Below are positions 1 through 12,620 of a stretch of DNA of 64,000 bases, piece after piece. This DNA is from Endocalyx cinctus (lineage: Eukaryota; Ascomycota; Sordariomycetes; Amphisphaeriales; Apiosporaceae): the NCBI GenBank assembly GCA_001600455.1, contig BCKC01000009.1, positions 992,001 to 1,056,000 on the forward strand, given 5' to 3'. The position numbers were made by a program, and so were the translations under genes. The notes under the pieces are model-generated. The model worked only from the letters and a program-made list of their open reading frames with translations. It searched no databases and had not been told where the DNA came from. The stretch's first letter is position 1; every line of letters begins with the position of its first letter.

Positions 1-1918
1 GATTAGAATTGCAGCATCTTCATGTCATTCTGACTTGTTTGGGTCGGTCTCAAATTTCCTTGCATGTGGCGTTTTTCTGCTGTATTACCACAGTTCTAAA
101 AGGTCTGGAAAACTGGCGTTCACGGGAATACTTGCTTTCAAGTCGTACTTTGATACACGATACTAATCATGAGTACCTTTTGCTGGGGATGATTGTATCA
201 AATGGTCTAGACATAGGAACATAGGCACATAGTACCAAACGGCTCAACTGAATACATCTGAAAACTATTCGATAATGATTAAGATTCTAGTTGCTTACTT
301 TTTACTTGTAGCTTCAAATTCTTAACGAGCGTAATGAGAGAGATATGGGCAGATGGGTTACGTATAATTACCAACGGACGTTATGGCGTTTCTGCCCTAT
401 CAAATGGTTTAAATTAGCGCCTGCACCCCACTAAATCCAGTACCCTACTAGCGTATTTACAGCACATAATACCCTTGAAATTATGTACTATGCTAGCCCT
501 GTACGGTACAGTAGTATCCAGCACAATAGCACTAAAAGTAAGCGCCCATGACTTAAGCTTTCCAAGCTACTGAAAGGCATTCTGCAAGATGCAACTTTTC
601 TATCACCTATCACCGTCACATCACTTCTCCATTCTTCTATCCAGCTGTCAAGGTCTACCCTAATATCAATCAATTGACCAGTGAAATTACTTATGCGTCG
701 ATTCTCTTTTGGCCTTTTTCGTCAACCGCTCCAATACCACATGTTGGTTACACCGTTGTTACCTTCTACAGAGAAGAATGCTGCAATATACCTTCTATAT
801 GGATGTCTCGGTGGAATTATAGCATAAACAACCATCACGATATACTCTGTCGAATGACATAAAAAAATAAACTTGTTTACTGACCGAATAGTCTTGGCCT
901 GTCTCGTACGGTTTCAATACGATTGTTTCCTCACTATTACTGAGCATAGTCAAAACAAAGATTTCTCTCTGATATCTAGCAACTCGAATGAAATCTTCGT
1001 TACGAAAGTACTCATCCATCATATTATCGAGTACTAACTTAAGAAACAGTACTAATTACTCGGTACTTACTTGAGTAATGCGTATGCTAACCTAGCACAT
1101 GCCTTTAACCCAACGGAGTGTTTCTATTCTCCTAGCAAACCTCCACGGGAGCTAGACGACGTACCTGCATCATCTACCGTCTGAACTATTCGGATCTAGA
1201 CAGCTTTCGTCCCCCTTGTTCCGGTGGTCGCCGAGTTTGCCGCTGGCGACCTTTCTTCAGGCCAAACCTCCCCACCCCCCAAGGTTGCAGTCAGCAAATC
1301 ACAAGCGCCTAGCGATGGATGGAGTGCATAGCTCTCCTAACTTCACAGGCTTACTTCGATGTGATAGGTGATCTTCTTTGATTCTTTCCCTTTTCTTTCC
1401 TGATCGGAGAATTTCTTTCAATAATGTGAGCGCCAGAAGATTGTGAACAGTTCCCAATGCTACCCACTCGATCCAAACAAACACATGTAATCAATCTTCA
1501 TCAACTACCGCATTCAAGTGACTATTGAACTGTAATCGCGCAATGCGTCGGTTTCTCGTAATAAGGTGGGTTACTACTAGTATAGATCTAGATATATGAG
1601 CTACGCGTCCGTCTATCTCTTATATGATGTAGACTCGCCTCAAACATAATTCCCATCCCTCTTATCCTTTTCAACCGTGTGAATTCATTTCTTTCGTTAG
1701 CCTTCGCTAGGTGTCTCTCATTCAAGATATTCTTATCCTTCCCTCGTGGCTACATTGTCTATCCAGCTGGCTGGCAGTCAATGCTTTGAAAATATCATTA
1801 TATTAATTTAATACCTATATCTATATATACACAAACATTCACTTACTCGCGTAACTACTCACTAATATTTACTAATCTCTATTTGTTTTCAATTATTGGT
1901 TTCATATCTCCAGGCGAG
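1..1918. other. Intergenic, no supported gene
   Basis: AT-rich spacer. Only short open frames without family resemblance are present. The last 120 bases before the first gene contain a TATA-like stretch near 1815-1830 and a pyrimidine-rich run ending in a possible acceptor AG at 1912-1913, so a 5' UTR intron just before the start codon is possible. Confidence 0.6.
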
Positions 1919-3605
1919 ATGTCTTCTCTCACTTTCCTTCTCGTTTCTATCCTTGTCAGACATATCACTGCTCTGCAGGTCACACCAAATTCCCCATGTG
2001 CATCAGTCTGCGTCGACTCTAATGATCTCGACTTCTCCGACCCAAATTCATCAACTACTACAAATGACGACATAACGTGCTCTGATGCCGATTACGCAAC
2101 TTCACCCGCTGGACAGAAGTTTCAGAGGTGCATCAGCTGTCTGCAGGACAGTACTTTCTCCCAAGGAAGCGAGAGCGATCAGCTCTGGTTCCTACGTAAG
2201 CCCAACTTCACTACGCCTCAGATCTTTTCGAGGTCTTCTGACAAAATCAAAACAGATAACCTCAGATATACTTTTGGATATTGCATTTTTGGCTTTCCAA
2301 ATGCTACCGATATCCCATCTACTCCTTGCTCAACCTCCACGGCATGCGGGGAGCTTGAGAGCGCGATGACGGATGGGATCGTCAATCCCGAAAACCCCGA
2401 CTATTCGTTTTGCTCCGCCGGTGGCAGCGCCCTTACCGGAGACCTTGTGCCTAAGTGCTCATCATGCATAGCCGCTTCGTCCGATCTGGATTATTTGGCC
2501 AACTGTAAGACCGGTCACCGTAATATTATGTCGTTGTATTCTAACACATCGTATAGATCTCACGGCCTTGGAGGCAGGCTGTACGCAGCAGCCTTCTGCT
2601 GGTACTGTAATAGGCCTAAGTGATACAGTCTTCACCACAACAATGATATCGGCAGTAGATCCTACGTCCGAGACCGAGGATCACGACGACAAGTCCGCCT
2701 TGTCTACAGGTCAAATCGCAGGCATTGCCGCTGGTGGTGTTATTCTTATTCTGGCCGTGGCTGGATTCTGGTTTGTATGGTACCGGAAAAGACGCAATCG
2801 AAGCATCCGACTGGAAGGTATCCTACCGTCTGGATCTCGGTCGAAAGATAACCGTCGACCGGCCTCACCCCTTTCCTTCCGCTGCCAGACGCACCTCTCT
2901 CCTCGATCGCCGGCATTCTTCCCGAATTCCACCGACGGTGTTATCGAGGAAGAGAAGGAGTACACGGGACCCAACGCCGCTCTCGGATCCCACCCTATCT
3001 CCCCGCGTCTGTCCACGTTCCAGGCAAGCACGTGGCAAGAACAACTACAACAACAACAACAGCAACAACAATCCATTTACGGTTCCCGCGCGGCGGCGTC
3101 TACGTACAAGGCCTCCTCGAGACCGCCGAACATGAACCTTCCGCTGCATGCGATCATGACGGCCGCCCCGACCGTCCCCGGCAACGTGTACATCTCCACC
3201 TCGCCGAAAGCCTCCCGCTTCTCGCCCGTGGACGAGACCCCGGTGAGCACGACCAGCGTCAAGAGCACCGCCCAGCTGCTCCCCGTGAAGCCGTACAATC
3301 CGGCCGAGTACGCCGTCTCGTCACCGCAGCTCGGCGGGCCCGTTCGCGAATACTCGGCTTCTTCGCCGTCTACGTATACGAGTCCGATCTCGGGCTCGAC
3401 GAGCAGCCCTTTGCTGAGTCGAGTCTGGGAACAACAGCAGCAGAGAAGCGGATCCCAGCCCGTGTGGGACTTGCCTCCTAGAACGTCGTCCGCGAGTCCA
3501 GGAAAGGTGGGACTTGGCGGAGGGAGGCGCGTGAGTAAGACGGGGAGCCCGGTCGAGTCTAAACAAATCAATACCACCTTCCCGGGACCGCCTACGAGGC
3601 GGTAA
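1919..3605 (+). CDS. Secreted-then-anchored Cys-rich single-pass surface protein
   Basis: Three exons close one 524-residue frame: 1919-2195, 2256-2504, 2557-3605. The first intron is 60 bases, so the frame stays open through it. Splicing restores WFLHNLRYTF and YLTALEAGC, which read like the fungal family often annotated 'LPXTG-domain-containing'. The ATG at 1919 is chosen because it gives a clean signal peptide (about residues 1-19, ending ITALQ). Residues 20-190 carry many cysteines in a C-x2-C rich ectodomain with N-glycosylation sites. Residues about 229-250 are a strong transmembrane helix followed by the basic stop-transfer YRKRRNR. The cytoplasmic tail is about 270 residues, low-complexity, Ser/Pro-rich, with a polyglutamine run near residue 340. 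This suggests a wall-sensing or adhesion protein. The function is inferred and no catalytic motif is seen. It is convergent with the next gene, which has the same overall topology. Confidence 0.8.
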
Positions 3606-3929
3606 TTTAACGTGTATATGATGAATTAATACATATATGGATATTGGTCTTCGGGTTTGGTAAGGGGGTTACGGGCGTTGAGAAGTATGATTCACGAACT
3701 GTATATTCTGGAGCAGGAGACGAATAACGAATATAGTGACATCGTCTCGTTAAGCAAATAAAATAAGTATCTAAACTAAAATACGTTTAATATATTAAAC
3801 AACCATTACCTCTATAATGAGAGAAAATCGGTTTTCCATTTTGATATTGTACATTTACGAGTTGAAGGCCACCGAAGTTAACCTCGCTCGTATCCCTTGA
3901 TGATATTAGCGTCTGTATATTCATAGCAG
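3606..3929. other. Convergent 3' spacer
   Basis: AT-rich 324-base space between two convergent genes. It probably holds both 3' UTRs and no other feature. Confidence 0.6.
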
Positions 3930-5932
3930 TCATCCTTTGCGATAAGGTCGCCATTGATATATATTATGTTCAATACTCTTATCATGTCCAGTATTATGCC
4001 GGTTGGTGGATGTGTCATGATGACTAGCGGCATTATATATCTCACGACCGTAATCCTGAGCCGGCATCTCATATACAGGCGGCGGCTGAGATTTCCGTTG
4101 TAGGCGCGGATGCGGACGGGCAGGCAAGCCGACGTTCCTCCAAGCCCTACGGTCCTGCCTCGCGCTCCGTCCCCGCGCGGGCGCCATCCACTCCCTCCTC
4201 CCTTCTCCTCCGCCGTCGACGGAACCGCCGTAAGCGGACATGGGGAAAGAGATCATAGACGCCGGCTTGTTCGCCCTCGCGGTCGCCTTGATCTCTAGCT
4301 CGGACCTCCTCCTCTCCTCGCGCCCCTTTTTTCGCTGCAGGAGGACGTACGTGAGGAAGGAGATGATGGCGATCGCGCCGACGCTCGCGCCTACGCCTAT
4401 GCCGACCTTCGCGCCGGTAGATAAAGAATTACCGGAACCAGAACCGGAACCGGAACCATCCCCTGAATCCGGCCCCGAAGAGCCGAACGCGCCCTCGGAG
4501 ACCGCCGCCGCCGGCAGCCAGGCCCCGCCCTCGCGCCGCACCTGCGTCACGCGGCCGCCGTCGGCGTAGTAGTAAATCCAGACGGACGCCGTGCTCGCGT
4601 CGTACGCGACGGCGCAGGGCGCGTTGGGCTCGTCGGCGGCGGGCCAGACGGACGGGTCCTGGGGCGGCGAAGGCGAGGGCGCCCAGGCGCCCCCGGCGTC
4701 CTGGGAGACCTCGTGCAGGGCCGAGTCGTTCCCGACGTAGAAGAGGGTGCGGGCGCCTTGGGCGTCGAGGACGAGCCCGAGGCCGCGCGCGGCGCCGTCC
4801 CAGCCCTCGAGGGCCCAGGTCGCGGTCGGGTTGGCCGCGTCGAGGGCGAAGGCCGAGGCCGGGGTCGAGTTTGACGGGGGGGCGTTGTTGATGGGTTGGA
4901 GGGGGGTGGGGAAGGTGGCTGTTTTTTTTTTTGGTATGGTTAGCTAATTAATTTAAATAGACTTTTTTTTTTCTTTTCTTTTCTTTTCTTTTCTTTTCTT
5001 TTCTTTCTTTCAGATTAATGATTTTTTTTTTCACCGGCGGTTAAGTGCGTGGAGAAAGTTCATTAAAAAAAAAAAAGGGGGGGGGGGGTGGGGAACAGAC
5101 AGATATCCCAAGTCCCGTCCGGCTGCAGCCCGGCAATTTCGATATCCCCGCTTCCCCTAGGCGTCGCGACGGTGACGGTCCGCCGGTCATCTTTATCGAA
5201 AAAGGCGGCGGTCAGGGCGGGGCCGGCGAGCCCGTCGAGGGAGACGGCTCCGTCGACGTCCCAGCTGTTCGTCGCCGGGGTGTACTTGAGGACGCGCATC
5301 GCGTTCGAGCCGTCCCCGTCCCGGTAGTAGACCCGGATGCCCTCATCGGCGCCTAGGACTAAGGAAGCCAGACCGGTGTCCGGGTTCGCGCTGGTGCCCG
5401 CGGGCGAGATCGGCCAGGGGCCGTCGTTGGAGAGGGTGTATAGCCCCGTGGAGGCGTTGCAGGTATACAGGCCGTGGATTATCGCGTTGGCGGCGTTGAG
5501 CCAGTTGACGATGATCTGGGGAAGAGAGTAAAAGGAGGGATGGTAAGTAAAAAAAAATGTTAAAGTCTCAGAGAGAGATAAAAGAGCCAAAAAAAAAAAG
5601 ACAAGAAAGATATGCGGTAAGTAAATCTAACGTCGACTTACCACGTCGGACTGGCCGTCGTAATATCCGTAAGCCCCGAGTTGGGTACCCTTCTTGGGAA
5701 GCACAGCGTCGTGCGGTACCGGCAACGATGCCGACTCGCTCGCTGGGAAAGTTAGGGTATTACCGTTACCGCTGCTGTTACAGAGGCTGTGGAATAGCTT
5801 TCCTGTCGCGTCGTCTTGCACGATAAACTGAGCCCCCGAGCCGGTCATCCAGCTTGCCATCGATCCGGCCGAGACCGTGCCCAGCCATGACCAGTAGCAT
5901 AGGAAGAGCGATAAATGTGTCGGTATCAACAT
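3930..5932 (-). CDS. Lectin-like beta-propeller membrane protein
   Basis: Exons 5932-5642, 5515-5101 and 4918-3930 join to 564 residues. The start at 5932 gives a signal peptide (about residues 1-22). Residues about 25-390 have repeated W/Y-G-D/N blade-like units (for example IRVYYRDGDGSNAMRVL and SVWIYYYADGGRVTQVRR). These resemble fungal fucose-specific lectin (AAL-type) six-bladed propellers. A Gly/Ser linker follows, then a transmembrane helix (about 407-429) and a basic cytoplasmic tail of about 135 residues. Intron 1 has a GTAAGT donor. Intron 2 has the weak donor GTCTGT, chosen because it gives a phase-1 junction reading WDISTFPTPL. The lectin assignment rests on the blade pattern only, and sugar-binding residues were not verified. 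A carbohydrate-sensing role is inference. Confidence 0.72.
4962..5012. repeat. CTTTT microsatellite inside an intron
   Basis: About seven tandem CTTTT units lie within intron 2 of the lectin-like gene. On the coding strand this is a purine-rich AAAAG tract. The same intron also holds a run of about a dozen G (plus strand, near 5077-5088). Confidence 0.85.
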
Positions 5933-6940
5933 CGAGCCGGATGAGTTGGGTGGGTGATTTTAATGGTGATGCTCTCTATTAGCATCCGGGCCCTCCAGCA
6001 CTGGCCTTTTCAGCGATATGAGTGTGACATACGAATATATACGTGTGTAAAATATTTATGTTCTTATTTGAACGATTTAAATACGAACAATGAGAGGAGA
6101 ACAAGAAAGAAAAAAAAAAAAGTCACGGGAAACATCCACCCGAGACACAAACTATATATGATTTATAAACATCTAGAGAGGTCGTGTCACCGATTAACCA
6201 ATCGGGCACGCTCGAGGCAATAACTAAAACCGCCATCTTTCTTTTTCTCTCTTCATGACGGCTAAATCTTTCGGTCCCGCTAGTTGATTCTGGTGACACA
6301 ACAGGTATATAGAGTATGCAGCTTGCCGTGGCTTGTTGGCCGAGGGAGAAGAAAAAGAAAGCTCATCCCCGACGGAGGAGCAATTTTTTCTTTCTTTCTC
6401 TAAATCTGCATATAGTCTCCCTTCAAACCAAGAGCGGAACGATAATAAATCCTAGCCACAAAACCTGCAAATCCTTTTTTTGATATTCCAGCTTTCAGCT
6501 GTGCTGCTTTGTAAGTGTATATGTCCTATACTGCAATATTGGGGAGAAATGATGGGATTCATGAAACATATTGAAATAAGCCATGAAACGCGTTACATGG
6601 AAAACCTGGATGTATTGCAAAGAGGAGGATCTCATGGTTCGAATAATAAGCTTACCTACGTTACGGGCTTGGCATGAGAGATACAGTCGGCTCTTAGAAT
6701 CGAATCTAACCAACTTACATGTACTTCAATATATCGCCACTATTAGGAAAGGTATAGCTCTTGGTGCTCAGGGTACCCATATACCGTCTCGGATTATGAA
6801 TGTTAAGTGTGTAGATTTGAATAACGAATATTTAAAGATCTTACGCATACCCATTTAGGGTATTTACCTCGGTAGAGAGTCGCCTAGCGCACAATAGTAT
6901 ATATACACTATCATGGACCCTAAGATCTACACTACAACAT

Positions 6941-6968
6941 GTACATATATATATATATATATATGTAC
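6941..6968. repeat. 28-base perfect (AT)n palindrome
   Basis: GTAC, ten AT units, then GTAC. It is its own reverse complement, so it could extrude as a cruciform and is a likely length-variable site. Confidence 0.85.
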
Positions 6969-7363
6969 ACGTAGCTAAGGAAATAAGTCCTTTGTGGTAG
7001 TCTGGAGAAGGGTGGGTTGGCTGATCTTGGCTATTATAAATATATACTTGTATGTAGATAACTTCGTATATGTAGGTAGTATACACATCCACGGATATTC
7101 CAGCCCGATATTCCACTTTAGTACCTGTCCCAAAACACCCCCGACAGGTACATATACATTTATAACGGGGGATATATATTTCTCGAAGTTTATGGAGTAT
7201 CAAATAGACTCTATCCTTTTGTATCTGCCAGTCAGCCAACCAGTCATCCCAGTAAAACATCAACCAGACCGAATTCGAGCCATATCTTTGGGATATCTTA
7301 CTTCATTTATACTATAGATAGATGTAGTAGAGGGAATAAAAACCCCTTACGTAGGAACCAAAA

Positions 7364-7370
<7 letters not shown>

Positions 7371-7396
<26 letters not shown>
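7371..7396. repeat. 26-base poly(A) tract
   Basis: Uninterrupted A run just downstream (in gene orientation) of the minus-strand protease gene that ends at 7450. It may be a slippage tract, or the tail of a retroposed sequence, but no element body was recognised next to it. Confidence 0.8.
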
Positions 7397-7449
7397 CCCA
7401 AATTCACTCAAAACCTGGAATAGAGAGGTCTCGACTGAGCCACAAGTGC

Positions 7450-9167
7450 TTATGCTAATCGAGGCTGGAGGCCGGTAAAATGACGAATGTCATTTAACAC
7501 CCAGTCTATTGGAGCAGCAAATGAGACGTCTGTTTCGCGGCTCGCCTCAAAAAGTTCCTCCCGAGATGTCACACTAGCTTCCTCTGGCCTCGAGTTCTCG
7601 CCAGGGTATTTTTTCAATTGAAGCGACTCGGACTTCTTGTCCGGAAAGCCTCGCCACTCGCCCAGAGAGCCGTTGTTACTACCAACGATTATCCCAATAA
7701 CCTGGCCGAACACGTTAAAGACGGCAGCACCCGAATCACCGCCTTGCGAGAACTTGAAACAGTTTCGTTCTTGTGGAGATGAAAATTTATTTACTTCCGG
7801 GATGATGAGAATCTCCCATGTATATTCAATTCTTCCCGCCATCGGTCTGCGAACAACGGCTTCGACGCCGTTCTTCATCCCAGCCGTTTCACCGGTAGTG
7901 GCGCCCCTCTTGAAGACTATGAATGTCTTGGGAAGCTCTAGGGGCTCCGGCTCGTCTTCTAGGCCTAGCTGGAAAAAGCCGTCTGTTGAAAGGCATTCTG
8001 TTTCGTCGCTTATGTATATCTTATTTTCGAACCCGTGAATATACTTTTTAGGGTCGAGTTCGATTAGCGCCCAGTCCTTGAGATAGCCAGGCTGATTAGA
8101 AGACATTTCGTAAGTCGGATGAAAAGCTAAATGCCCGATAATCCTTTGATCCTTGTTGCTTATCTCCTTCATGAATTTGATCATCTTTGAAATGTATTCC
8201 ATTTTAGTTTGACCTTTTTCAAACGATTTTTTTTTTCCTTTTCGGTAGGCTCTTTCTCTTTATAGCTCTCGTCGAATGAATAGAAATCGTTCCATTTCTG
8301 AATTTTGGTTTGTACAGATCCAAGGCGCCATTCTATAGATGAGTGTTTGGATTCTAATTTGTGCAAACAATCACCGACTGTTGATTCTCGTCCTTGGATA
8401 TGCTTTTGATGAATTTCTTGCTCTCTCGAAATTTTATAGCATTCCTCCTTTTGGCGGCCGTTGTCTACTACATGACGGCACGTAAGACCGTAGACCGCCA
8501 GGTCGTTATCTCCCAGCTTTAAATATAAGCCTAATGTACCCTGTCTCATTCCATTTGGCTTCTTATTCAAGTCTTCGTCATCCAGATAAGCGACGGGAAG
8601 TCCGGGATAGGATAGCATCGGGCAAATATGTTTATTAAGGCAACCGTTACTAGTATGCCAATAATCTGATTCGACGTTTGCTTCGAGCTCTACGGAAGCG
8701 GCGTGCGACTCGTATCTCCCCTCTCGAATCTCGACTTCGACTCCGGAAATTTCGAAAGCTTCTAGTATCTGGCGGCATTTCATGGCGATGCAAATACCCT
8801 CTTCCCACCGAAGGCTATCTTTTTCGACGGCAATCATTAGGACGGTGGGATGTTCCGGTCGCGGCATACTCGGCGCTTCTCCTTCGTAGTGCAACCAGGT
8901 TCGGATCGGGAAGAAGTACGACCACTCGCACTCGTCCAAAATCTTAATTATCGCAAGAGACAAATCCCGTGTCCATTTGGATTCGAGTTCTCTTTCCACC
9001 ACAGAATATCTCTTTCGAGCCTGCGTAAAAGCTTCGCCCCAGCCGCTTTCATATTGTGGCTTTGACCAGGTATTGGTACTCGTTCTCGCGACTAGCCTAG
9101 ATTTTCCGGAGAACCCGTAATAGTATCCGTCTCGTTCTTGTTCAGTTGGCTTGTACGGCGTTGCCAT
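7450..9167 (-). CDS. Trypsin-fold serine protease-like protein, frame broken at a homopolymer
   Basis: Two overlapping frames make one protein of about 570 residues. The first frame starts at ATG 9167 and contains the His motif LTCRHVV (His at about residue 232). The second runs to 7450 and contains DWALIELD (candidate catalytic Asp) and GGDSGAAVF (candidate catalytic Ser). The order His-Asp-Ser is that of chymotrypsin-fold peptidases, and fungal intracellular trypsin-like proteins share these motifs. The frames part at a ten-base run (T 8227-8236 on the plus strand). The second frame is open back to that run and one more base there would make the coding sequence continuous. No good splice pair explains the shift. 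The gene may be a pseudogene, the run may be miscounted in the assembly, or the break may be polymorphic. There is no signal peptide, so the protein is probably cytosolic. Confidence 0.68.
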
Positions 9168-11296
9168 CTCGATGTGTAAATCAGGGGGGAAAAAATCAAT
9201 GTGTAAATATCAATACTCTGAAATATGTGCTGTTTAGAAATGGCTTCCCATGAGGATGCTAGAAGATATAAGATACTTGTAGGGCAGCTCAACTGCCTAA
9301 AAAAGACGAGACTACCTAATATCTCCAATATGTAGGTAAGTACCTAGGTATATATATATACGTAAGTCCTCAACTTTCTAGCAGTTCAACAAAAAGAAAC
9401 TACAAGCCAGTCATTATTTTAGTTAGCTTTAGTACATAGAGATAGCACTGAAAGCTAAAAGAAGAATACATTCCTTATCAAAGTTAATACCACCAGGCAA
9501 TTGCTAAAATAGATGGCGGAAGCAAAAAAACAGGGGAGAAGGGGAAAACAGCGCTCCCTTCTCCCTTACTTGAACCTCTATTCACCACCTTCCACGTTTA
9601 GGATAGTCCGAACTAATCAGGACAGCGGTAGTAAGGAAGGCAGCGACGGAAAGAGCATTGATCCATTTAACCTTTGATGGGTGGATTTCTAGGAAGAACA
9701 CGTTCTTTATCGGGATTAATGCTCACTTCGTCGATGAAAACTGGAAGAAATGGTCCATCTTGCTAGGGCTTGTTACAGTTCAGTCTAGACTCTATCTGAC
9801 TGGTACTCGGACTTGATTTTTTGAGATAATAAGAAGTGAGAGGGTGCGAAGGCTTTGTGAAAAATATTCCAAGATACTCCATCTATTAGGGAATAGATTT
9901 AAGTTGGAAGCTAGAGATAGAATAAAACTAAGAGAATGAAAGAAAGTAATCCCAATCCTTTTATATTATTCCGTACAACAGACCTAGTAGCGCCGAAGTG
10001 TAGATGGGAGCAATCGCCGGGACGTTGATTAACCTATCCCTTCTTGTATTGTGTACTCTTATCGAAAGGCGGCCGTTGTATAGGTTATTGAGTATGGGCT
10101 CAAGATGAAGCCGGATTGTCCAGTCTTGCGAGAGTCGAAGATAACAATAATATGAGTTTGTGATTGCCACTTCTCGATGTTAAAGTTTATTCGCGTGAAT
10201 ACCCGCGTAATCCTATCTTGCGCGGATGATTTTATCATTATGATTTGTTAGGTCTCGAATGTCATTTAGAATAGTAAGGAGTTTCTCGTTTCGTGCCCAG
10301 TTGGTAAGTACTTTGCTAGTCAACCTCACTTTGCCACCTGATAAAGTCGTGTAGTGACTTGCTGAGACTGTCCTTTACTGCCGGGATAGATTAGACTTGT
10401 GCAGGTACAGTGGCGGCCAAGAACGTTGTACATTGAACAACAATGCATGAGTTTGTGTGTATAAAACAATACATAATTATTTCCGTAAAGGACACATTTT
10501 TATGTTTAGATTTTAAAACAATACGCTTCATCACGTGTTATTGAAGTCGACTATCCAATTTATGTTTGAGGTAGTCCTTGGTCTATTGAATTCATATCCT
10601 TGGTGTTCGCCTTCCACTTAGCTTTGATTTGAAGAGTGGTGGTTGCGGCTCGCTTTCAGATTCCGTGTATGCAGGGTTGGTCCCATTGTTGCAGGAAATC
10701 CGCGTCGTCAAAACAGCGGGTATAGTCCTTCGATAAACACTTGTCGATAGGATTGCACTTTTCCCTCGTCTTCTGCAGGTTGGGTGCCCCCCGGCTACTG
10801 CTGATGCTATCTGGTCCTTCTCTATTGGGATACCACCAACATATCGATCTCTTGCGTGTTGGAGCAATTCTTCACATTTTGAGACTTAAATTAACGTCGA
10901 TCAGATAAGGATACGTGATAAAAAAGAGGGTTTGTGCAGGTAGGCTGGATGTGAATAAATCTCCCGCAGCTTGCCTAGCAATGTGCAGTAATATATGCAC
11001 CTGCCTAGCCACATCAAGAAATCTATTATAGATTCAATTTCTCTTGCTCGGCTTTTAGGCCGGTAAATAGACCATAGTATTAGAAAGGAACGGATACTTG
11101 AGTCTGCTCAGATTGTTTGCTGAGAAAAAAAAAAAAAAACACCCCGTGGCCCCCTCGATTTAAACCCTTTAATAATAGACTCGGACGTTTCTATGTGTCT
11201 TCCAGGCTCACGTTTGTTTATCTATGTGTTCTGAAGATGTTGCAACACCAATAAATGCACGCAGGAGCTGTGCGCACAGTCCCATTCTTACAACAA
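9168..11296. other. Intergenic, no supported gene
   Basis: About 2.1 kb of AT-rich spacer with short fortuitous frames only. An A15 run lies near 11126-11140. Nothing here resembles an RNA gene or a transposon. Confidence 0.55.
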
Positions 11297-12620
11297 TCAA
11301 ATGAGACCATCATCTAGGTGAGGCACAATTCGAGCTCCAGTAAGCGATGGATCCATACTTGGATCGTACTTGTCGATGCTGTCCAAAGGGGCATACTTCT
11401 CACAGAGATAGCACATATTGTTATAGGCCCTAAATATAGTTTGTTCTCAGTGGGGATAAGGTGGATGGAATGTTAAATAAAACTTACGTTTTTCTTAAAG
11501 GGGAGCCTGGATGTCCAGCGGCGTAATTTATGGCTCCCTTCAGGCTATACAGTCGATTCCGGTCCTCAAATTCATCTCTTGGCTCGGCTGGTGGATACTT
11601 TGAGAAGTAGTGACTGGTATATAGTTTAGAACGGAAGACAGAGCTGAACTCGCATCTCCAGTGGCCCAGCTCCATCTCATTATGAGCGAAGTAGGAGCCG
11701 GCATCAAAGAGGAGGCTATCGCCAGTCTCCATGTTTATTCCCATGTTTCCCTCCCAAAGATCCCCGTGAATGATACAAGGCTTGAGTTGGCGTCCTTCGG
11801 ATTGAAGAGGTTCCAGGAGACGTGGTATCACTTTCCATGCTACTTGTTGGATAGCTCGTTCATACTCTGGCCAGGGTCCATTTCGTTTTATATCCAGGTC
11901 GCAGACACCGAGAAATAAAGCTCGAAAGAAAGCAGCCCAGCTTTCCTGCCATTCGACCACATGAGCTCGGTCGCCATCACACGTTTGGACGTGAAACCCA
12001 AATTTGCCGTTCGGCGACTGACTAGTCTTGTGCAGTTGTGCCAGTCTACTTGTAAACTCGGCGGGATCTGGAGCTGAGGCGATGTCCATGTTGACGAACT
12101 TGGAAAGGTAAAAGTAAGTGGCTGGGCCCGGGCCTTTGTATTTACCGAACCCAAACGGCGTAGGAATGAAATCCGACATGGTATCATGGATTAGCTTGGA
12201 CGATTCGAATTCGCCTCCAAGCATGATCCTGCCGGTCTCGCCATACGCAATCTAGAGAGTCCACCCAAATCAGGCACATCCCATATTGAACGAATTCACT
12301 TGCGATGTACTAACCTTGACGAAGTAATGTTTCTCTTCTTTATCGGCGTCAAGAGCTATAAGTCGGCCCGTGATTGTCCAGGCGCTCGTCCCGAAGTGCT
12401 CAACGGAGACAAAAGTATTTCCCACCGGGAGCGCTACCAGAAACCCAGTCAGCTTGTTTATGTTAAAAATGGCAGGGGTTCTTTCACCATCAATTATAGC
12501 CTCATCCATCGGAAAGACGCCGTCAAGCTGGGCTAGGATCTGCTTGATGGTCATGGGCGTCTTTTCCTGCGAGGTCGTTCCTGTGGCAAGGGAAATAACT
12601 GCCTCGGTTGGCGTCGCCAT
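11297..12620 (-). CDS. Fructosamine/ketosamine-3-kinase family protein
   Basis: Exons 12620-12315, 12251-11488 and 11429-11297 close a 400-residue frame with junctions VK/IAYGETGRIMLGG and RKT/AYNNMCYLCEKY. The last exon is 133 bases and easily missed. Kinase-like signatures are the catalytic loop HGDLWEGN and the Mg-binding-type DAGSYFAHNEMELG, both typical of the fructosamine kinase family (aminoglycoside-phosphotransferase fold). The C-terminal FN3K motif Y-D-P-S-x-D also matches. Known members phosphorylate sugars attached to protein amines, triggering deglycation. The exact substrate is not predictable here. The length is somewhat longer than the roughly 300 residues of bacterial and animal members because of an N-terminal domain. 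Probably cytosolic. Confidence 0.85.

Larger units (their letters stand above)
5933..7449. other. Intergenic with microsatellites
   Basis: No supportable gene. It holds a perfect AT palindrome at 6941-6968 and a 26-base A run at 7371-7396. The longest open frames here are AT-rich, tyrosine/isoleucine-rich and look fortuitous. Confidence 0.6.

Noticed and set aside
2711..3076. 121-codon minus-strand open frame with a poly-Cys start
   Set aside because: It is antisense to the polyglutamine-encoding part of the surface-protein gene; the Cys run is the complement of a CAA/CAG-type repeat.
6841..7263. 140-codon minus-strand frame rich in Tyr/Ile
   Set aside because: AT-repeat driven composition, overlapping the (AT)n palindrome, with no domain or splice pattern.
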